64,000 nt of DNA, taken from the NCBI RefSeq assembly GCF_011492965.1, contig NZ_CP045121.1, positions 3,658,001 to 3,722,000 of the forward strand, in the 5' to 3' direction. The DNA is from Rubrobacter marinus (GTDB lineage Bacteria; Actinomycetota; Rubrobacteria; Rubrobacterales; Rubrobacteraceae). The notes beneath the pieces are model-generated. The model was not told the origin of the DNA and ran no database searches. It was given only the letters and a program-made list of their open reading frames with translations. The translations under genes were made by a program, and so were the position numbers. Position 1 is the first letter of the stretch; every line of letters begins with the position of its first letter. Shown one piece after another: positions 18,391-28,634 of this stretch.

Positions 18391-21145
18391 ATGAAGAAGC
18401 CGAAGCCGCCGATCGGGGACCCGGCGCACGACGTGCTCGGGTACGAGAGGCAGCCCCTGGACGCGATCTTCAGGCCGCAGAACGTGGCGGTCATCGGGGC
18501 GACGGAGCGGCAGGGGAGCGTGGGGCGCACGATCATGTGGAACCTCATCTCCAACCCGTTCGGGGGGACCGTCTTCCCGGTCAACGCGAAGCGGCCCAAC
18601 GTGCTCGGGATCAAGGCGTACCCGACGATCTCCGAGGTGCCCGCGCAGATCCACCTCGCGGTCATCGTGGCGCCCGCCCCGACGGTGCCGGGGATCATGG
18701 AGGAGTGCGTCGAGGCCGGGGTGCCCGGCGCGATCATCATCTCCGCCGGGTTCCGCGAGACGGGGGCCGAGGGGGCCGAGCTGGAGGAGCGCATCCTGGA
18801 GATCGCGCGCCGCGGCAGGATGCGCGTCATGGGCCCGAACTGCCTCGGCGTGATGAGCCCCGTCACCGGGCTCAACGCGACCTTCGCCCACGGGATGGCC
18901 CAGCCCGGCAGCGTCGCCTTCCTCAGCCAGAGCGGGGCGCTCCTGACGGCCATCCTCGACCGGAGCAGGAGGGAGAACGTCGGCTTCTCGCACTTCGTCT
19001 CCGTCGGGTCCATGCTCGACGTGGACTGGGGCGACCTGATCTACTACCTCGGCGACGACTCGAAGACGAAGAGCATCGTCGCCTACATGGAGTCCATCGG
19101 CGACGCCCGCTCGTTTCTCTCCGCCGCCCGCGAGGTCGCCCTGACGAAGCCGATCATCGTCATAAAGGCTGGCCGCACCGAGGAGGCGGCCAGCGCCGCG
19201 CAGTCCCACACGGGCTCCCTCACCGGCTCGGACGAGGTGCTCGACGCCGCCTTCGCGCGCAGCGGCGTCCTCAGGGTCGACGGCATCTCCGACCTCTTCC
19301 ACATGGCCGAGGTCCTCGGCAAGCAGCCGCGCCCCAGGGGCCCGCGCCTCACCGTCGTGACGAACGCCGGCGGCCCGGGGGTGCTCGCGACGGACGCCCT
19401 CATCCGGGGCGGCGGCGAGCTCGCGGAGATCTCGCCCGAGACGATGGAGGGGCTCAACGGCCTCCTCCCCGCCCCGTGGAGCCACGGCAACCCCATAGAC
19501 GTCCTCGGCGACGCCACCCCGGACCGCTACGCCAACACCCTCGAGGTCGCGGCCCGGGACCCGGAGAGCGACGGCCTCCTCGTCGTCCTCACCCCCCAGG
19601 ACATGACCGACCCGACCGGGACGGCGCAGGGGCTCACGCGCTACGCAAAGACGAGGGGCAAGCCGGTCCTCGCGAGCTGGATGGGCGGCCCGGACGTCGC
19701 GGCGGGGAGGAGATCCTCAACCGCGCCGGCATCCCGACCTTCGACTACCCGGACAACGCCGCCCGCGTCTTCGCGGACATGTGGCGCTACACGTACAACC
19801 TGCGCGCCATCTACGAGACCCCGAGCTCGCCACCGGGGACGACGAGCCCGACCGCGAGCGCGTCGAGGAGATCATCTCGAACGCCCGCGACGACGGGCGC
19901 ACCATCCTCACCGAGTGGGAGGCGAAGGCGATCCTCGCCGCCTACGACATCCCCACCGTCGAGACGCGCATCGCCCGCACGGGCGAGGAGGCCGTCGGCG
20001 CCGCCGACGCCATCGGCTACCCCGTCGTCCTGAAGCTCTTCTCCGAGACGATCACCCACAAGACCGACGTCGGCGGCGTGAAGCTCGACCTGACGGACGC
20101 CGGGGCCGTCCGCGAGGCCTACGCCGCCATCGAGGCGTCCGTCGCCGAGAAGGCGGGGCCCGGGCACTTCGACGGCGTCACCGTGCAGCCGATGGTCGAC
20201 CTCGGGGACGCCTACGAGCTTATCGCCGGGAGCAGCGTCGACCCGCAGTTCGGGCCCGTCCTGCTCTTCGGGAGCGGCGGCCAGCTCGTCGAGGTGTACA
20301 GGGACAGGGCGCTCGCCCTGCCGCCCCTCACCACCACGCTCGCGCGGCGCATGATGGAGCGGACGCGCATCGTCGAGGCCCTCAAGGGCGTGAGGGGGAG
20401 GGACCCCGTCGACCTCTCGGCCCTCGAGAAGCTCCTGGTGCGCTTCTCGCAGCTCGTCGTGGAGCAGCCCTGGATCAGCGAGCTCGACATCAACCCGCTG
20501 CTCGCCTCCTCAGAGCGCCTCATCGCCCTCGACGCCCGCGTCGTCCTGCACGACCCGTCGACGGCCGAGGAGGAGTTGCCGAAGACCGCGATCCGGGCCT
20601 ACCCGAACCAATACGTCTCCCGGGAGGAGCTTGACGACGCCACGCCGGTGACGGTGCGCCCCATACGCCCCGAGGACGAGCCCCTCATGGTCAAGTTCCA
20701 CGAGTCGCTCTCCGAGCGCAGCGTCTACATGCGCTACTTCCACATGATGAACCTCGACCAGCGCACCGCCCACGAGCGCCTCACGAGGATCTGCTTTATA
20801 GACTACGACCGGGAGATGGCCCTCGTCGCCGAGCGGCGCCACCCCGAGACCGGGGAGCGCGAGATCATGGGCGTCGGGCGCCTGAGCAAGAACCACGTCT
20901 CCGCCGAAGAGGCCGAGTTCTCGCTGCTCGTCAACGACCTCTACCAGAGGCGAGGCGTCGGGACGATCCTGCTCGGCCGGCTCCTCGAGGTCGGGCGCGA
21001 GGAGGGCCTGCACCGCATCACCGCCGAGATACTGCCGGCCAACCGCCCCATGCAGAACGTCAGCCGCAAGCTCGGCTTCAGCCTCCGCCACGACCCCGAG
21101 GAGGGCGTCGTACACGCCGACCTCGACCTCTACCAGCACGCGTAG
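18391..21145 (+). CDS. ADP-forming acyl-CoA synthetase fused to GNAT (Pat/PatZ-like protein lysine acetyltransferase; two frameshifts)
   Basis: About 918 residues. CoA-binding domain ([20 protein letters not shown]), succinyl-CoA-ligase-like domains ([14 protein letters not shown]), [13 protein letters not shown] with a candidate phospho-His, an ATP-grasp domain ([20 protein letters not shown]), then a C-terminal GNAT ([21 protein letters not shown]). This is the architecture of E. coli PatZ, which acetylates Acs lysines. PatZ itself has lost the active His, which is kept here, so synthetase activity may persist. G deletions near 19704 and 19826 shift the frame; adding two bases gives 2757 nt, 919 codons. 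The ATG at 18391 follows GGAGGAAGGTCGAG. Confidence 0.85.
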
Positions 21146-21162
21146 AAGGGGCGAAGGCAAGG

Positions 21163-21201
21163 AGAGGGGGCCCCGGGGCGTCGCACCCCGGGGCCCCCTC
21201 T
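21163..21201. terminator. 16-bp perfect hairpin, bidirectional terminator
   Basis: Arms 21163-21178 and 21186-21201 pair perfectly around a 7-nt loop. It sits between the convergent synthetase/GNAT gene and the Roadblock-like gene. Confidence 0.85.
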
Positions 21202-21218
21202 ACGCGCAGCGGAATATC

Positions 21219-21584
21219 CTAGACGCTGAGATGGCGCTCGATCTGGGTGAGCTTGTAGCGCGCCATCGCCAGGTTCGCCTGCTCCTTGTGGAGCGCCAGG
21301 TAGAGGAAGAGGCTCTGGTCGCGCTCGAGGATGCGGATCAGGTGGTACTGCGACGTCAGCGTGATCAGGATGTCCTCGATCTTGTCGTTGAGGCCGAGGT
21401 TCTGCATGACCTTGAGCTTGGAGCGGACCACGTCCGTGTTGCCGGCCGCCGCGATGTCGAGGTTGAGGTTCGGCCCCCCGCCCGCGGTGCCGAGCGTCAT
21501 CCCGCTCTGCCAGTCCACGAGGGCCGCGCCTACGGCGCCGTCCAGGCTCATGGCCTCCTGCAACGACTGGTTCACGTCCGCCAT
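21219..21584 (-). CDS. Roadblock/LC7-like small regulatory protein
   Basis: A 121-residue protein. MSLDGAVGAALVDWQSGMTLG is the alternating beta-hairpin start of Roadblock/LC7 domains, and the later part (EDILITLTSQYHLIRIL, then FLYLALHKEQANLAMARYKL) continues the fold. Such proteins often work with MglA-like GTPases or as dimer scaffolds; no GTPase gene is nearby. The ATG at 21584 has the ribosome site AAGGGAGAGAAG. Gene tail faces the terminator at 21163-21201. Confidence 0.7.
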   Translation of the reverse strand: MADVNQSLQEAMSLDGAVGAALVDWQSGMTLGTAGGGPNLNLDIAAAGNTDVVRSKLKVMQNLGLNDKIEDILITLTSQYHLIRILERDQSLFLYLALHKEQANLAMARYKLTQIERHLSV

Positions 21585-21847
21585 CTTCTCTCCCTTCTTG
21601 GCCCGACCCCGTCCGACGGCGCCGAACCGCTCCTGGTCCCCGCTGCGCCTCGAGAGCCTAGCGCTCTCCTGCCACGTCTCTTCCGTCTGCTTACCGTTAT
21701 CGACCCGGAGACCGAAAGACTTTAGCTCGGGGCCACCGCCCCGCCGCCTCTCTCTCGGCCGTTCTCAGGAGCCCCCTCCCCCTGCCACGCCCTCCGCGAG
21801 CGGCGATGCGCCGCGCCGGATAACTATACGTACCCCCTATTTGACGG

Positions 21848-24800
21848 TCAAACGCCTTGCCGCTCTGCGCTCTGCGTCAGGGGGGAGCCGAGGAGCCCGA
21901 AGACCGCGCCGGCGGGCAGGGGCCTCGAGAAGAAGTAGCCCTGGGCGAGGTCGCAGCAAAGCTCGCGCAGGCGCGCGAGCTGCTCGGCCGTCTCCACCCC
22001 CTCGGCCGTGACCTCCAGGCCCAGGGTGCGGGCCAGGCTCACCGTCGTCGCCACGATCGCCGCCGACTCGGGGTCGTCCTCGAGGCGCCCGACAAAGGAG
22101 CGGTCGATCTTGAGGTTGTCCACCGGGAAGCGCCTGAGGTAGGAGAGCGACGAGTAGCCGGTGCCGAAGTCGTCGATCGCGACCCGTATCCCGAGGTCCT
22201 TGAGCCGCCGCAGGGTGACGAGGGCGGCGTCGACGTTCTCCATTGCGACGCTCTCGGTCACCTCCAGCTTCAAGCTCCGGGGCGAGAGTCCCGTCTCTTC
22301 CAGCACGCCCTGGATCTGCTCGACGAGGTTCGGCTGGCGGAACTGCCGGGCGGAGAGGTTCGCGTTGAGCGTCGGGGGGGCGCAGTCGCCGGGCAGCTCG
22401 TCCTGCCAGGCCCGCACCTGCCGGCAGGACTGCTCGAGGACCTGCAGCCCGATCTCCACGATGATCCCGGTCTCCTCGGCGAGCGGGATAAACTTCCCCG
22501 GCGGGATGAGGCCCTTCTCGGGGTGCTCCCACCGGACCAGCGCCTCGACCTCGCGGACGCAGCCGTACCCGTCGCCCCCGAGCGAGATTATGGGCTGGTA
22601 GTGGACGACGAACTCCTCGCCCTCGACGGCCCGCCTGAGGTCGGCGCGGAGGTCCAGGCGCTCCAGGACGGCGGCGTGCATCTCGGGGTCGTAGAACTCG
22701 TAGCGCCCCTTCCCCGGTTCTTCGCCGTGTACATCGCCACGTCGGCGTTGCGCAGAAGCTCCTCCGCCCCTCCGGCCCGTCCCGATCGCGATCCCGATGC
22801 TCGGCTTCACGATGATCTCCTTGCCCTCGAGCACGCACGGCGCCCCCAGGGCCTCGAGCACCCTCTCGGCGACGCTCACCTCCGCCCTCGCCGCGAACTC
22901 CCCGACGGCGGCGACGTCCTCGAGCAGGACGGCGAACTCGTCCCCTCCGAGGCGCGCCACCGTGTCCCCCTGCCGGATGCACGAGGAGATGCGCCTCGCG
23001 ACCTCCACGAGCAGCTCGTCGCCCGCGGTATGCCCGAGGGAGTCGTTGACGGTCTTGAAGTCGTCGAGGTCCAGGAACAGGACCGCCAGGGACCCGTCCG
23101 CGTGGCGCTCCAGGCGGCGCAGGGCGTGGGCGAGGCGGTCGGCGAAGAGGGCGCGGTTGGGCAGCCCGGTCAGCGAGTCGTGGAAGGCCTGGTGGGCGAG
23201 CTGCTCCTCGAGCACCTTGCGCTCCGTGACGTCGAGCATGAAGCCCTGGCGCACCGAGGCGCGCCCCTCCTCGTCGCGCAGGACGAACGCCTCGTCCTGA
23301 ACCCACACCACCCGCCCGTCGCGATGGACCATGCGGTACTCCGTCCTCAGGGGCTCCCCGCCGGACGAGGCCCGGGCGTGCTCGGTGAGGACGCGGTCCC
23401 TGTCCTCGTGGTGCAGCGCCTTCTCGAAGAACAGCGGGTCCTCGTACCAGCGGTCGACCCCGTAGCCGAGCAGCGCCTCGACGCGCGGGCTCACGTAGAC
23501 GAGGCCGCTCTCCGGGTCGAGGCTGTCCACGTAGGTCACGGCCGGGGTGCGCTCGACGAGCGTCCGGTACTTCTTCTCGGCCTCCCTGAGCGCCTCGGCC
23601 GCGTGCTTGAGCTCCGTGATGTCCCGCGCGGAGGCCAGCAACAGGCGCCGGCGGCCGTAGTCCACGGCGCCGACGTGTACCTCGACCGGGAAGGTCGTGC
23701 CGTCCTTGCGCCGGTGCTCGGCCAGGTGGAAACCCGCGGTGATGGAGCCTATGCGCTCGGACGAGGCGTGACGCCAGAGCGAGCCGTCCTCCGACCTCCA
23801 ATCAGCGTCGGAGGACAGCGTGCTCGCGAAGTCCTGCACGGAGAGCTCGAGCATCTCCTCCCTCGTGTAGCCCAGCGAGCGGCACGCCTCGGCGTTGCAG
23901 TCCACGATCCTGCCCGCCTCGTCGTGCAGCAGCAGGGTATCGACGGACTGGTCGAAGAGCTGCTTGAAGCGCCGCTCGCTCTCCTTGAGGGCCCGCTCCG
24001 CCTCGACGCGCTCGGTGATGTCCAGCGCGAGGGATAGTACGCTGACGAGCTCGCCCCGGTCGTCCAGGAGCACCGAGCTGTGCCACTCGCAGTGGACGAT
24101 CGAGCCGTCCTTGCGGTAGTTGCGGTGCCTGAGGACGACACGCCCCTCCCGGCCCTCGAGCATGTGGCTTACGACCTCCTCGCGCACCTCCTCCTCGTCG
24201 TCCTCGTGAACGAACCGCATCTCTTCGAGGGAGCGGCCGAGGATCTCCTCCGCCCGCCAGCCGAAGATCCTCTCCGCCTCGTGGGACCAGTTGAGCACCC
24301 GCATCTCCCGATCCCACTCCAGGACCCCGACCGGCGAGTTCTCGAAGTGGAAACCGAGCCTCTGGTAGGCCTCCCGGACCTTCTCCTCGGCCCGCTTGCG
24401 CTCGGTGACGTCGCGGGCGTTCAGGACGACCCCGGCGACGTTCGGATCGTCCAGGAGGCTCGTGAACGTCGCCTCCACGTGCCGCCACGAGTCGTCCCTG
24501 TGCCGCAGGCGCACCTCGCCCACCAGGCTGGACCCCGGGCTCGCGATGGCGCCCCGGATCAAACCGCGGTGCGCCTCGTCGTCCTCCGGGTGGACGATGG
24601 GGGACGCGTAGATGTTCACGCCCACCCTGTCCCCGTACCCCATCACCCTCCCGAAAGAGGGGCTCTGGTACAGGATGTACCCCTCCTCGTCGACCACCGT
24701 GATCATGTCCGCCGAGTTCTGGATGAGGGACCTGAACCGCTCCTCCCCCTCGCGCCGGTACGTCCTCTCGGCGAGGATCGCGCTCTCCAGCGCCAGCGAG

Positions 24801-26176
24801 ACCTGCGAGGCGAGCGCCCTGAAGCCCTCCCCGAAGTCCTCCGGGAAGTCGCCGTCGGCGGCGGCCGAGATGATGCCCCGCGGCTCGCCCTGCACCAGCA
24901 GCGGCCCGACGAGGACGGCGCCCCTCTTCGGCTCGAAGCCCAGGGTCTCCCTGGCCCTCTCGTTGTCCGCCGGCCCGACCTCGACGACGCGCCGCTCGCG
25001 GTAGCTGCGCACTATGTTCGGCATCCGCTCCGCGTCCACCCTGACCCCCTCGGCCTCCTCCGCCCCCTCGCCCTGCGAGGCCACGACGACGAGGCCCGAG
25101 AGCGGCCCCACCATGATGGACGCCCGCGCCCCGGACGCCCCTCCCGAGAGCTCCAGGACCGCCCTGGTCGCAGCCCGGTAGATGTCCTTGCGGCCCACCG
25201 CGCCCATGAGCTCCGTCCCGACGCTCCCGAGGGCCCGCTCGCGGGCCGCGATCCGCTCGTACCTCTCCGAAACCTCCTTGAGCCTCCGCAACAGGCCCTC
25301 CATGCGGAACAGCACCAGCAGGAACAGCACCGCCGACACCCCCGCTATGACCGGCACGTTGGCGTGCTCGCCCCGCACCTCGTCGACCACGATCATCGCC
25401 GGAGCCATGAGCGAGGCCGCGGCGAGCAGAACGAGACGCCGCCACGTCAGCGCCCGCACCCCGACCCCCTCCGCCGGCTCCGAGAGGACGCGCATCGAGG
25501 GATGCAGGGCCGCGCCGCCGAGGAGAACGTAGGAGAGCAGCCACCCGAGGTCTACCACGCCGCCGGAACGGTAGGAGCCGGCGAGCTCCAGAGCCCCGTA
25601 GGTTATGTCGGAGACCACGAAGCTGAACACGCCGAGGGCGAGCATCCGGTACGACGGCACCCGCTCCTTGAACGTGGTCACGAGCCTGACCAGCACGGCG
25701 AAGACCAGCAACGAGAGGAGCGGGTAGACGATGGAGAAGTAGCGCTGGACGGGCGGGACGCTCATGTCCTCCGTGTACGGCTCCACCACGAACACCCACG
25801 CGAGCACGCCCACCCCTATGCTGACGATAAGCGCGTCCAGCAGGCTGCTCCGGTCCCTGCCCGGCGCCCGGTTGCGGATCATGAACAGCAACGCGGCGAT
25901 CAAGAGCGGGTAGGCCGCGACGTAGAAGACGTCCGCCAGGGAGGGGAACGGCGCCGTCTCCCCGAAGAGCAACGCGTGGTTGCGGAAGAACACGTCCCCG
26001 ACGAGCAGCGCGAGCTGCCCCGCCGCCAGCAGGTACCACACGAGCGCCCGGCGGGGCCGGTTGATCCGGACGCCGCCCATGATGGCCGCCACCACGCCCA
26101 CACCAAAGAGGCTGTACAGGATGCCCTGAGCCCCGGCGGGCGCGTAAAAGTACGACCCGATGGCCAACGCCCCCAC
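21848..26176 (-). CDS. membrane GAF/multi-PAS/GGDEF/EAL cyclic-di-GMP signalling protein (compensating frameshifts)
   Basis: About 1442 residues: eight or so membrane helices (1-230), a GAF domain (about 310-475), four PAS/PAC units ending in DVTERK-type motifs (about 480-1000), GGDEF (VARLGGDEFAVLL) and EAL (VEALVRWEHPEKG, NANLSARQF, IDDFGTGYSS, KIDRSFV). Both catalytic signatures are intact, so it may make and degrade c-di-GMP. Between 22712 and 22777 three single G/C deletions scramble about 20 residues; restoring them yields GTGPEGAEELLRNADVAMYT. The net loss of three keeps the ORF open. The GTG at 26176 is a weak start, and hydrophobic sequence continues upstream, so the true start may be earlier. 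Confidence 0.88.
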   Translation of the reverse strand: MGALAIGSYFYAPAGAQGILYSLFGVGVVAAIMGGVRINRPRRALVWYLLAAGQLALLVGDVFFRNHALLFGETAPFPSLADVFYVAAYPLLIAALLFMIRNRAPGRDRSSLLDALIVSIGVGVLAWVFVVEPYTEDMSVPPVQRYFSIVYPLLSLLVFAVLVRLVTTFKERVPSYRMLALGVFSFVVSDITYGALELAGSYRSGGVVDLGWLLSYVLLGGAALHPSMRVLSEPAEGVGVRALTWRRLVLLAAASLMAPAMIVVDEVRGEHANVPVIAGVSAVLFLLVLFRMEGLLRRLKEVSERYERIAARERALGSVGTELMGAVGRKDIYRAATRAVLELSGGASGARASIMVGPLSGLVVVASQGEGAEEAEGVRVDAERMPNIVRSYRERRVVEVGPADNERARETLGFEPKRGAVLVGPLLVQGEPRGIISAAADGDFPEDFGEGFRALASQVSLALESAILAERTYRREGEERFRSLIQNSADMITVVDEEGYILYQSPSFGRVMGYGDRVGVNIYASPIVHPEDDEAHRGLIRGAIASPGSSLVGEVRLRHRDDSWRHVEATFTSLLDDPNVAGVVLNARDVTERKRAEEKVREAYQRLGFHFENSPVGVLEWDREMRVLNWSHEAERIFGWRAEEILGRSLEEMRFVHEDDEEEVREEVVSHMLEGREGRVVLRHRNYRKDGSIVHCEWHSSVLLDDRGELVSVLSLALDITERVEAERALKESERRFKQLFDQSVDTLLLHDEAGRIVDCNAEACRSLGYTREEMLELSVQDFASTLSSDADWRSEDGSLWRHASSERIGSITAGFHLAEHRRKDGTTFPVEVHVGAVDYGRRRLLLASARDITELKHAAEALREAEKKYRTLVERTPAVTYVDSLDPESGLVYVSPRVEALLGYGVDRWYEDPLFFEKALHHEDRDRVLTEHARASSGGEPLRTEYRMVHRDGRVVWVQDEAFVLRDEEGRASVRQGFMLDVTERKVLEEQLAHQAFHDSLTGLPNRALFADRLAHALRRLERHADGSLAVLFLDLDDFKTVNDSLGHTAGDELLVEVARRISSCIRQGDTVARLGGDEFAVLLEDVAAVGEFAARAEVSVAERVLEALGAPCVLEGKEIIVKPSIGIAIGTGRRGGGASAQRRRGDVHGEEPGKGRYEFYDPEMHAAVLERLDLRADLRRAVEGEEFVVHYQPIISLGGDGYGCVREVEALVRWEHPEKGLIPPGKFIPLAEETGIIVEIGLQVLEQSCRQVRAWQDELPGDCAPPTLNANLSARQFRQPNLVEQIQGVLEETGLSPRSLKLEVTESVAMENVDAALVTLRRLKDLGIRVAIDDFGTGYSSLSYLRRFPVDNLKIDRSFVGRLEDDPESAAIVATTVSLARTLGLEVTAEGVETAEQLARLRELCCDLAQGYFFSRPLPAGAVFGLLGSPLTQSAERQGV

Positions 26177-26417
26177 GGCGAGACAAACGGCCCACGCCCA
26201 CCCCGAACGCCGCCCAACGCCGGCCCCTAGAAGGCACGAGCCCGCCCGAACCCGTAGCCTCGCAACCCCGAACGATCTTGCCCGAGTGGCCGCCTACAGG
26301 GAGCACACCCCACCTTCCAAAGTCTTGCTACACCCATGCTTGGTATTCGGACCCCTCGGCGAAAAACTTTAGCCCCCGGCGCACCCGCCCCCACTTGCAA
26401 ACGGTTCCCACAATCAG

Positions 26418-26438
26418 AATCAAGAATTACTCTTGATT
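26418..26438. promoter_or_regulatory. palindromic operator AATCAAGA-N5-TCTTGATT
   Basis: A perfect 8-bp inverted repeat with spacer ATTAC in the intergenic region before the VIT-type transporter. It overlaps the -35 box of the promoter at 26433-26460, a typical repressor position. Confidence 0.65.
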
Positions 26439-26460
26439 TATTGGTGGTCCCGAGTAAAAT
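26433..26460 (+). promoter_or_regulatory. sigma-A-type promoter of the VIT/CCC1-type gene
   Basis: TTGATT (26433-26438), 16-nt spacer, TAAAAT (26455-26460). The rest of the 26177-26508 gap shows no gene. Confidence 0.6.
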
Positions 26461-26508
26461 ACACGAGTTGCTTTCGGATGAGACGAAGAAGGCGGGGAGG
26501 GTCCCGGT

Positions 26509-27033
26509 ATGGCGGCGCTGATGGAGAGGTTGGGGTTCGGGGGGCGGGAGATGACGGCCGCCGGGCACAGCAAGGACTTCGTTTTGAAGGTGGTGCAGCC
26601 CTCACTGGTGGGGCTCATGGACGGCTCCGTGTCGACGCTGGCGCCGCTATTTGCGACGGCGTTCGCGACGGGGGATCCGCGGGTGACGTTTCTGGTGGGG
26701 CTGGCGGCGGCGGTGGGCGCTGCGATCAGCATGGGCTTCTCGGAGGGGCTGTCGGACGACGGGTCGCTGACGGGGCGGGGCAACCCGACTATGCGCGGCG
26801 TGATCACGGGCGTCGCGACCTTCGTTGGCGGGATACTCCACACCCTGCCGTTCCTCCTGCCCGACGTCTCGGTCGCGCTCTACGTGGCGTTCGCCGTGGT
26901 CGGGGTGGAGCTTCTGGCGATCTCGGCCATCCGCTACCGCTACTTCAAGATGAGCTTCGTGGTGTCCGCGCTCCAGGTGATCCTGGGCGGCGTGCTGGTC
27001 TTCGCCTCCGGCGTGCTCATCGGGAGCGCGTGA
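26509..27033 (+). CDS. VIT1/CCC1-family metal (iron/manganese) transporter
   Basis: A 174-residue, five-helix protein. [20 protein letters not shown] resembles the first helix of VIT1/CCC1 and erythrin-vacuolar iron transporters, and [18 protein letters not shown] is the cytosolic loop after helix 2. These export or sequester Fe2+/Mn2+. ATG 26509 follows GGGGAGGGTCCCGGT. It is preceded by a palindromic operator overlapping the -35 box, consistent with metal-responsive repression, which is inference. Shorter than plant VIT1, close to bacterial members lacking a ferritin domain. Confidence 0.72.
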   Translation: MAALMERLGFGGREMTAAGHSKDFVLKVVQPSLVGLMDGSVSTLAPLFATAFATGDPRVTFLVGLAAAVGAAISMGFSEGLSDDGSLTGRGNPTMRGVITGVATFVGGILHTLPFLLPDVSVALYVAFAVVGVELLAISAIRYRYFKMSFVVSALQVILGGVLVFASGVLIGSA

Positions 27034-27050
27034 CGTAGCACGCACCAAGA

Positions 27051-27082
27051 AGAGGGGGTCTCCGAACTCGGAGCCCCCCTCT
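27051..27082. terminator. hairpin terminator
   Basis: AGAGGGGG-T-CTCC pairs with GGAG-C-CCCCCTCT with one mismatch. It lies between the convergent VIT-type and Rieske genes. Confidence 0.75.
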
Positions 27083-27086
27083 TACT

Positions 27087-27533
27087 CTAGTTCGCCTTCC
27101 CGGACTCCGGGGGCGGGAAGCGGCGTCCGCCCCCGACCTCGCCCGGTGGACCCGCGGCGACGTCGTAGCGCAGGTAGATCACGCCGTCCTTCTCCACCAC
27201 GGGGTAGCGCTTGAGCTTGACCGGCGGCAGGTTGGCGAAGACCTCGACGGCCTTCGAGTAGGGACGAAAGCCGTAGATGCGGCCCTTGGGGCCCGATACC
27301 ATCTCGCCGGTCTCGACGTCGAAACGCGCGCAGTGCCACGGGCACTGCAAGGAGCCGTCGGAGAGCACCCTGCCGACGCCCAGGGCGGCCGCCTGGTGGC
27401 GGCAGACGTTCGAGACCGCGAACGGCTCCCCGTTGGAGACGCCGACCGCCAGCGTGCCCCGCTTCGTCTTCACCGTGGTAACGCCGTCGGGGCCGAGCTC
27501 GCTGCGCGCGGCCAGCCTCTGGCCCAAGGGCAC
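27087..27533 (-). CDS. Rieske [2Fe-2S] ferredoxin-like protein
   Basis: A 148-residue Rieske fold. Cluster ligands are visible in NVCRHQAAALG (Cys and His) and LQCPWHCARFD (second Cys and His), with GKxV-like FDVETGEMVSGP after them. It has no signal peptide or TAT motif, so it is cytosolic, probably an electron carrier for an oxygenase or a stand-alone nitrite-reductase-small-subunit-like protein. Lies 17 nt downstream of a VOC protein on the same strand, likely co-transcribed. Confidence 0.85.
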   Translation of the reverse strand: MPLGQRLAARSELGPDGVTTVKTKRGTLAVGVSNGEPFAVSNVCRHQAAALGVGRVLSDGSLQCPWHCARFDVETGEMVSGPKGRIYGFRPYSKAVEVFANLPPVKLKRYPVVEKDGVIYLRYDVAAGPPGEVGGGRRFPPPESGKAN

Positions 27534-27549
27534 GCCCTCGTCCTTCCGG

Positions 27550-27906
27550 CTAGCCCTGCGGCGGCGCGTAGAGCTGGAGGTCGTTCCCCTCGGAATCCTT
27601 GAAGGTCGCGACGCGGCCCCAGTCGTGATCGGAGATCTCGGCCGGGAACTCCACGCCCTTGCTCCTGAGCTGCTCGACGGTCTCCTCGATGCTATCGTCG
27701 GGCTGGAAGGTCAGGACGGGCCCGCCGCCGGCCTGCGTGCCCTGCGGCTCCCTGCCGTTCAGGCCGATCCTGATGCCGTTGGCGTCGACCTCCGCCCAGG
27801 GACCGTCGCGCTTGACCACGGGTAGGCCCAGGGTGTTCTCGTAGAAGTTTACGGCCCGGTCCGTGTCCTGCACCGGCACCCACACGTTCGCCATGCCCTT
27901 GATCAT
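27550..27906 (-). CDS. VOC (glyoxalase/bleomycin-resistance) family protein
   Basis: A 118-residue single VOC module with two beta-alpha-beta-beta-beta repeats: NVWVPVQDTDRAVNFYENTL at the start and VATFKDSEGNDLQLYAP at the end, where the C-terminal Glu/Asp metal ligand is expected. Function within this large family (dioxygenase, glyoxalase, antibiotic binding) cannot be assigned. The ATG at 27906 has the ribosome site GAGAAGGAGTCGGGC. Upstream in-frame starts would extend it by up to 23 residues. Confidence 0.8.
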   Translation of the reverse strand: MIKGMANVWVPVQDTDRAVNFYENTLGLPVVKRDGPWAEVDANGIRIGLNGREPQGTQAGGGPVLTFQPDDSIEETVEQLRSKGVEFPAEISDHDWGRVATFKDSEGNDLQLYAPPQG

Positions 27907-27976
27907 GCCCGACTCCTTCTCTCCGATGTCCATCTGCGTTGCGGGATGTTTTCTACCCACCCGCGGGGGGAGCAAA

Positions 27977-28630
27977 TCAGCCGAAGACCTCGCGGAAGCG
28001 CGTGACGATCCTCTCCTCCACCTCGGCCAGCGGGACCTCCCGGCCGAGCTCCCGGGCGAGGCTCGTCACCCCGAACTCCTCGATGCCGCACGGCGTGATC
28101 CTGTCGAACCACGAGAGATCCGTGGTCACGTTCAGGGCGAAGCCGTGGGAGGTTATGCGTCCGCTGGAGAACTTGACGCCGATGGCGGCGATCTTGGAGC
28201 CCGCGACCCAGACCCCCGTGTAGTCCGGATGCCTCCCCGCGCCGAGCCCGTAATCCCCGAGCACCCGGATCAAGACCTCCTCCAGGTCCCTCAGGTAGCC
28301 GTGCGTGTCCAGCACCTTGAGGCGCAGGATGGGGTAGCCGACGATCTGGCCCGGCCCGTGAAAGGTCGCGTCCCCGCCCCGGTCGCTCCAGAACACCTCG
28401 GCGCCCAGGGCGCGCAGGTACTCCTCCCCCGCCCCGAGGTTGGCCGCGTCCTTGGCCGCGCGCCCCACCGTGTAGACCGGAGGATGCTCCAGCAGGAGGA
28501 ACGTGTCCGGCGCGAGGCCCTTCTTCCGGAGACGGACGAGCTCCTTCTGCACCTCCCAGGCCTCGGCGTAGGGCACGAGCCCGGGGAGCCGGCGGACGTC
28601 GAGTGGTGCGATGTACTCCTCCAGTTCCAT
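27977..28630 (-). CDS. lipB: octanoyl-[acyl-carrier-protein]:protein N-octanoyltransferase
   Basis: A 217-residue LipB, which moves octanoate from ACP to lipoyl domains. The signature RGGDATFHGPGQIVGYP is intact, the catalytic Lys is in GSKIAAIGVKF and the acyl-Cys in ITPCGIEEFG. ATG 28630 starts 4 nt after the YgiT-like gene, and lipA lies upstream on the same strand, so the order lipA - DUF4258 - YgiT - lipB forms one apparent operon. Provides octanoyl substrate for the LipA reaction and, downstream, dehydrogenase complexes using LpdA. Confidence 0.93.
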   Translation of the reverse strand: MELEEYIAPLDVRRLPGLVPYAEAWEVQKELVRLRKKGLAPDTFLLLEHPPVYTVGRAAKDAANLGAGEEYLRALGAEVFWSDRGGDATFHGPGQIVGYPILRLKVLDTHGYLRDLEEVLIRVLGDYGLGAGRHPDYTGVWVAGSKIAAIGVKFSSGRITSHGFALNVTTDLSWFDRITPCGIEEFGVTSLARELGREVPLAEVEERIVTRFREVFG

Positions 28631-28634
28631 ACGT

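Noticed and set aside
22712..22777. A novel insertion inside the GGDEF domain
   Set aside because: The odd residues disappear when three single G/C deletions are restored; the normal GGDEF sequence then reads through.
23802..26306. An 834-codon open frame overlapping the GGDEF/EAL gene
   Set aside because: Out-of-frame shadow; the alternative frame contains recognisable GAF and PAS domains.
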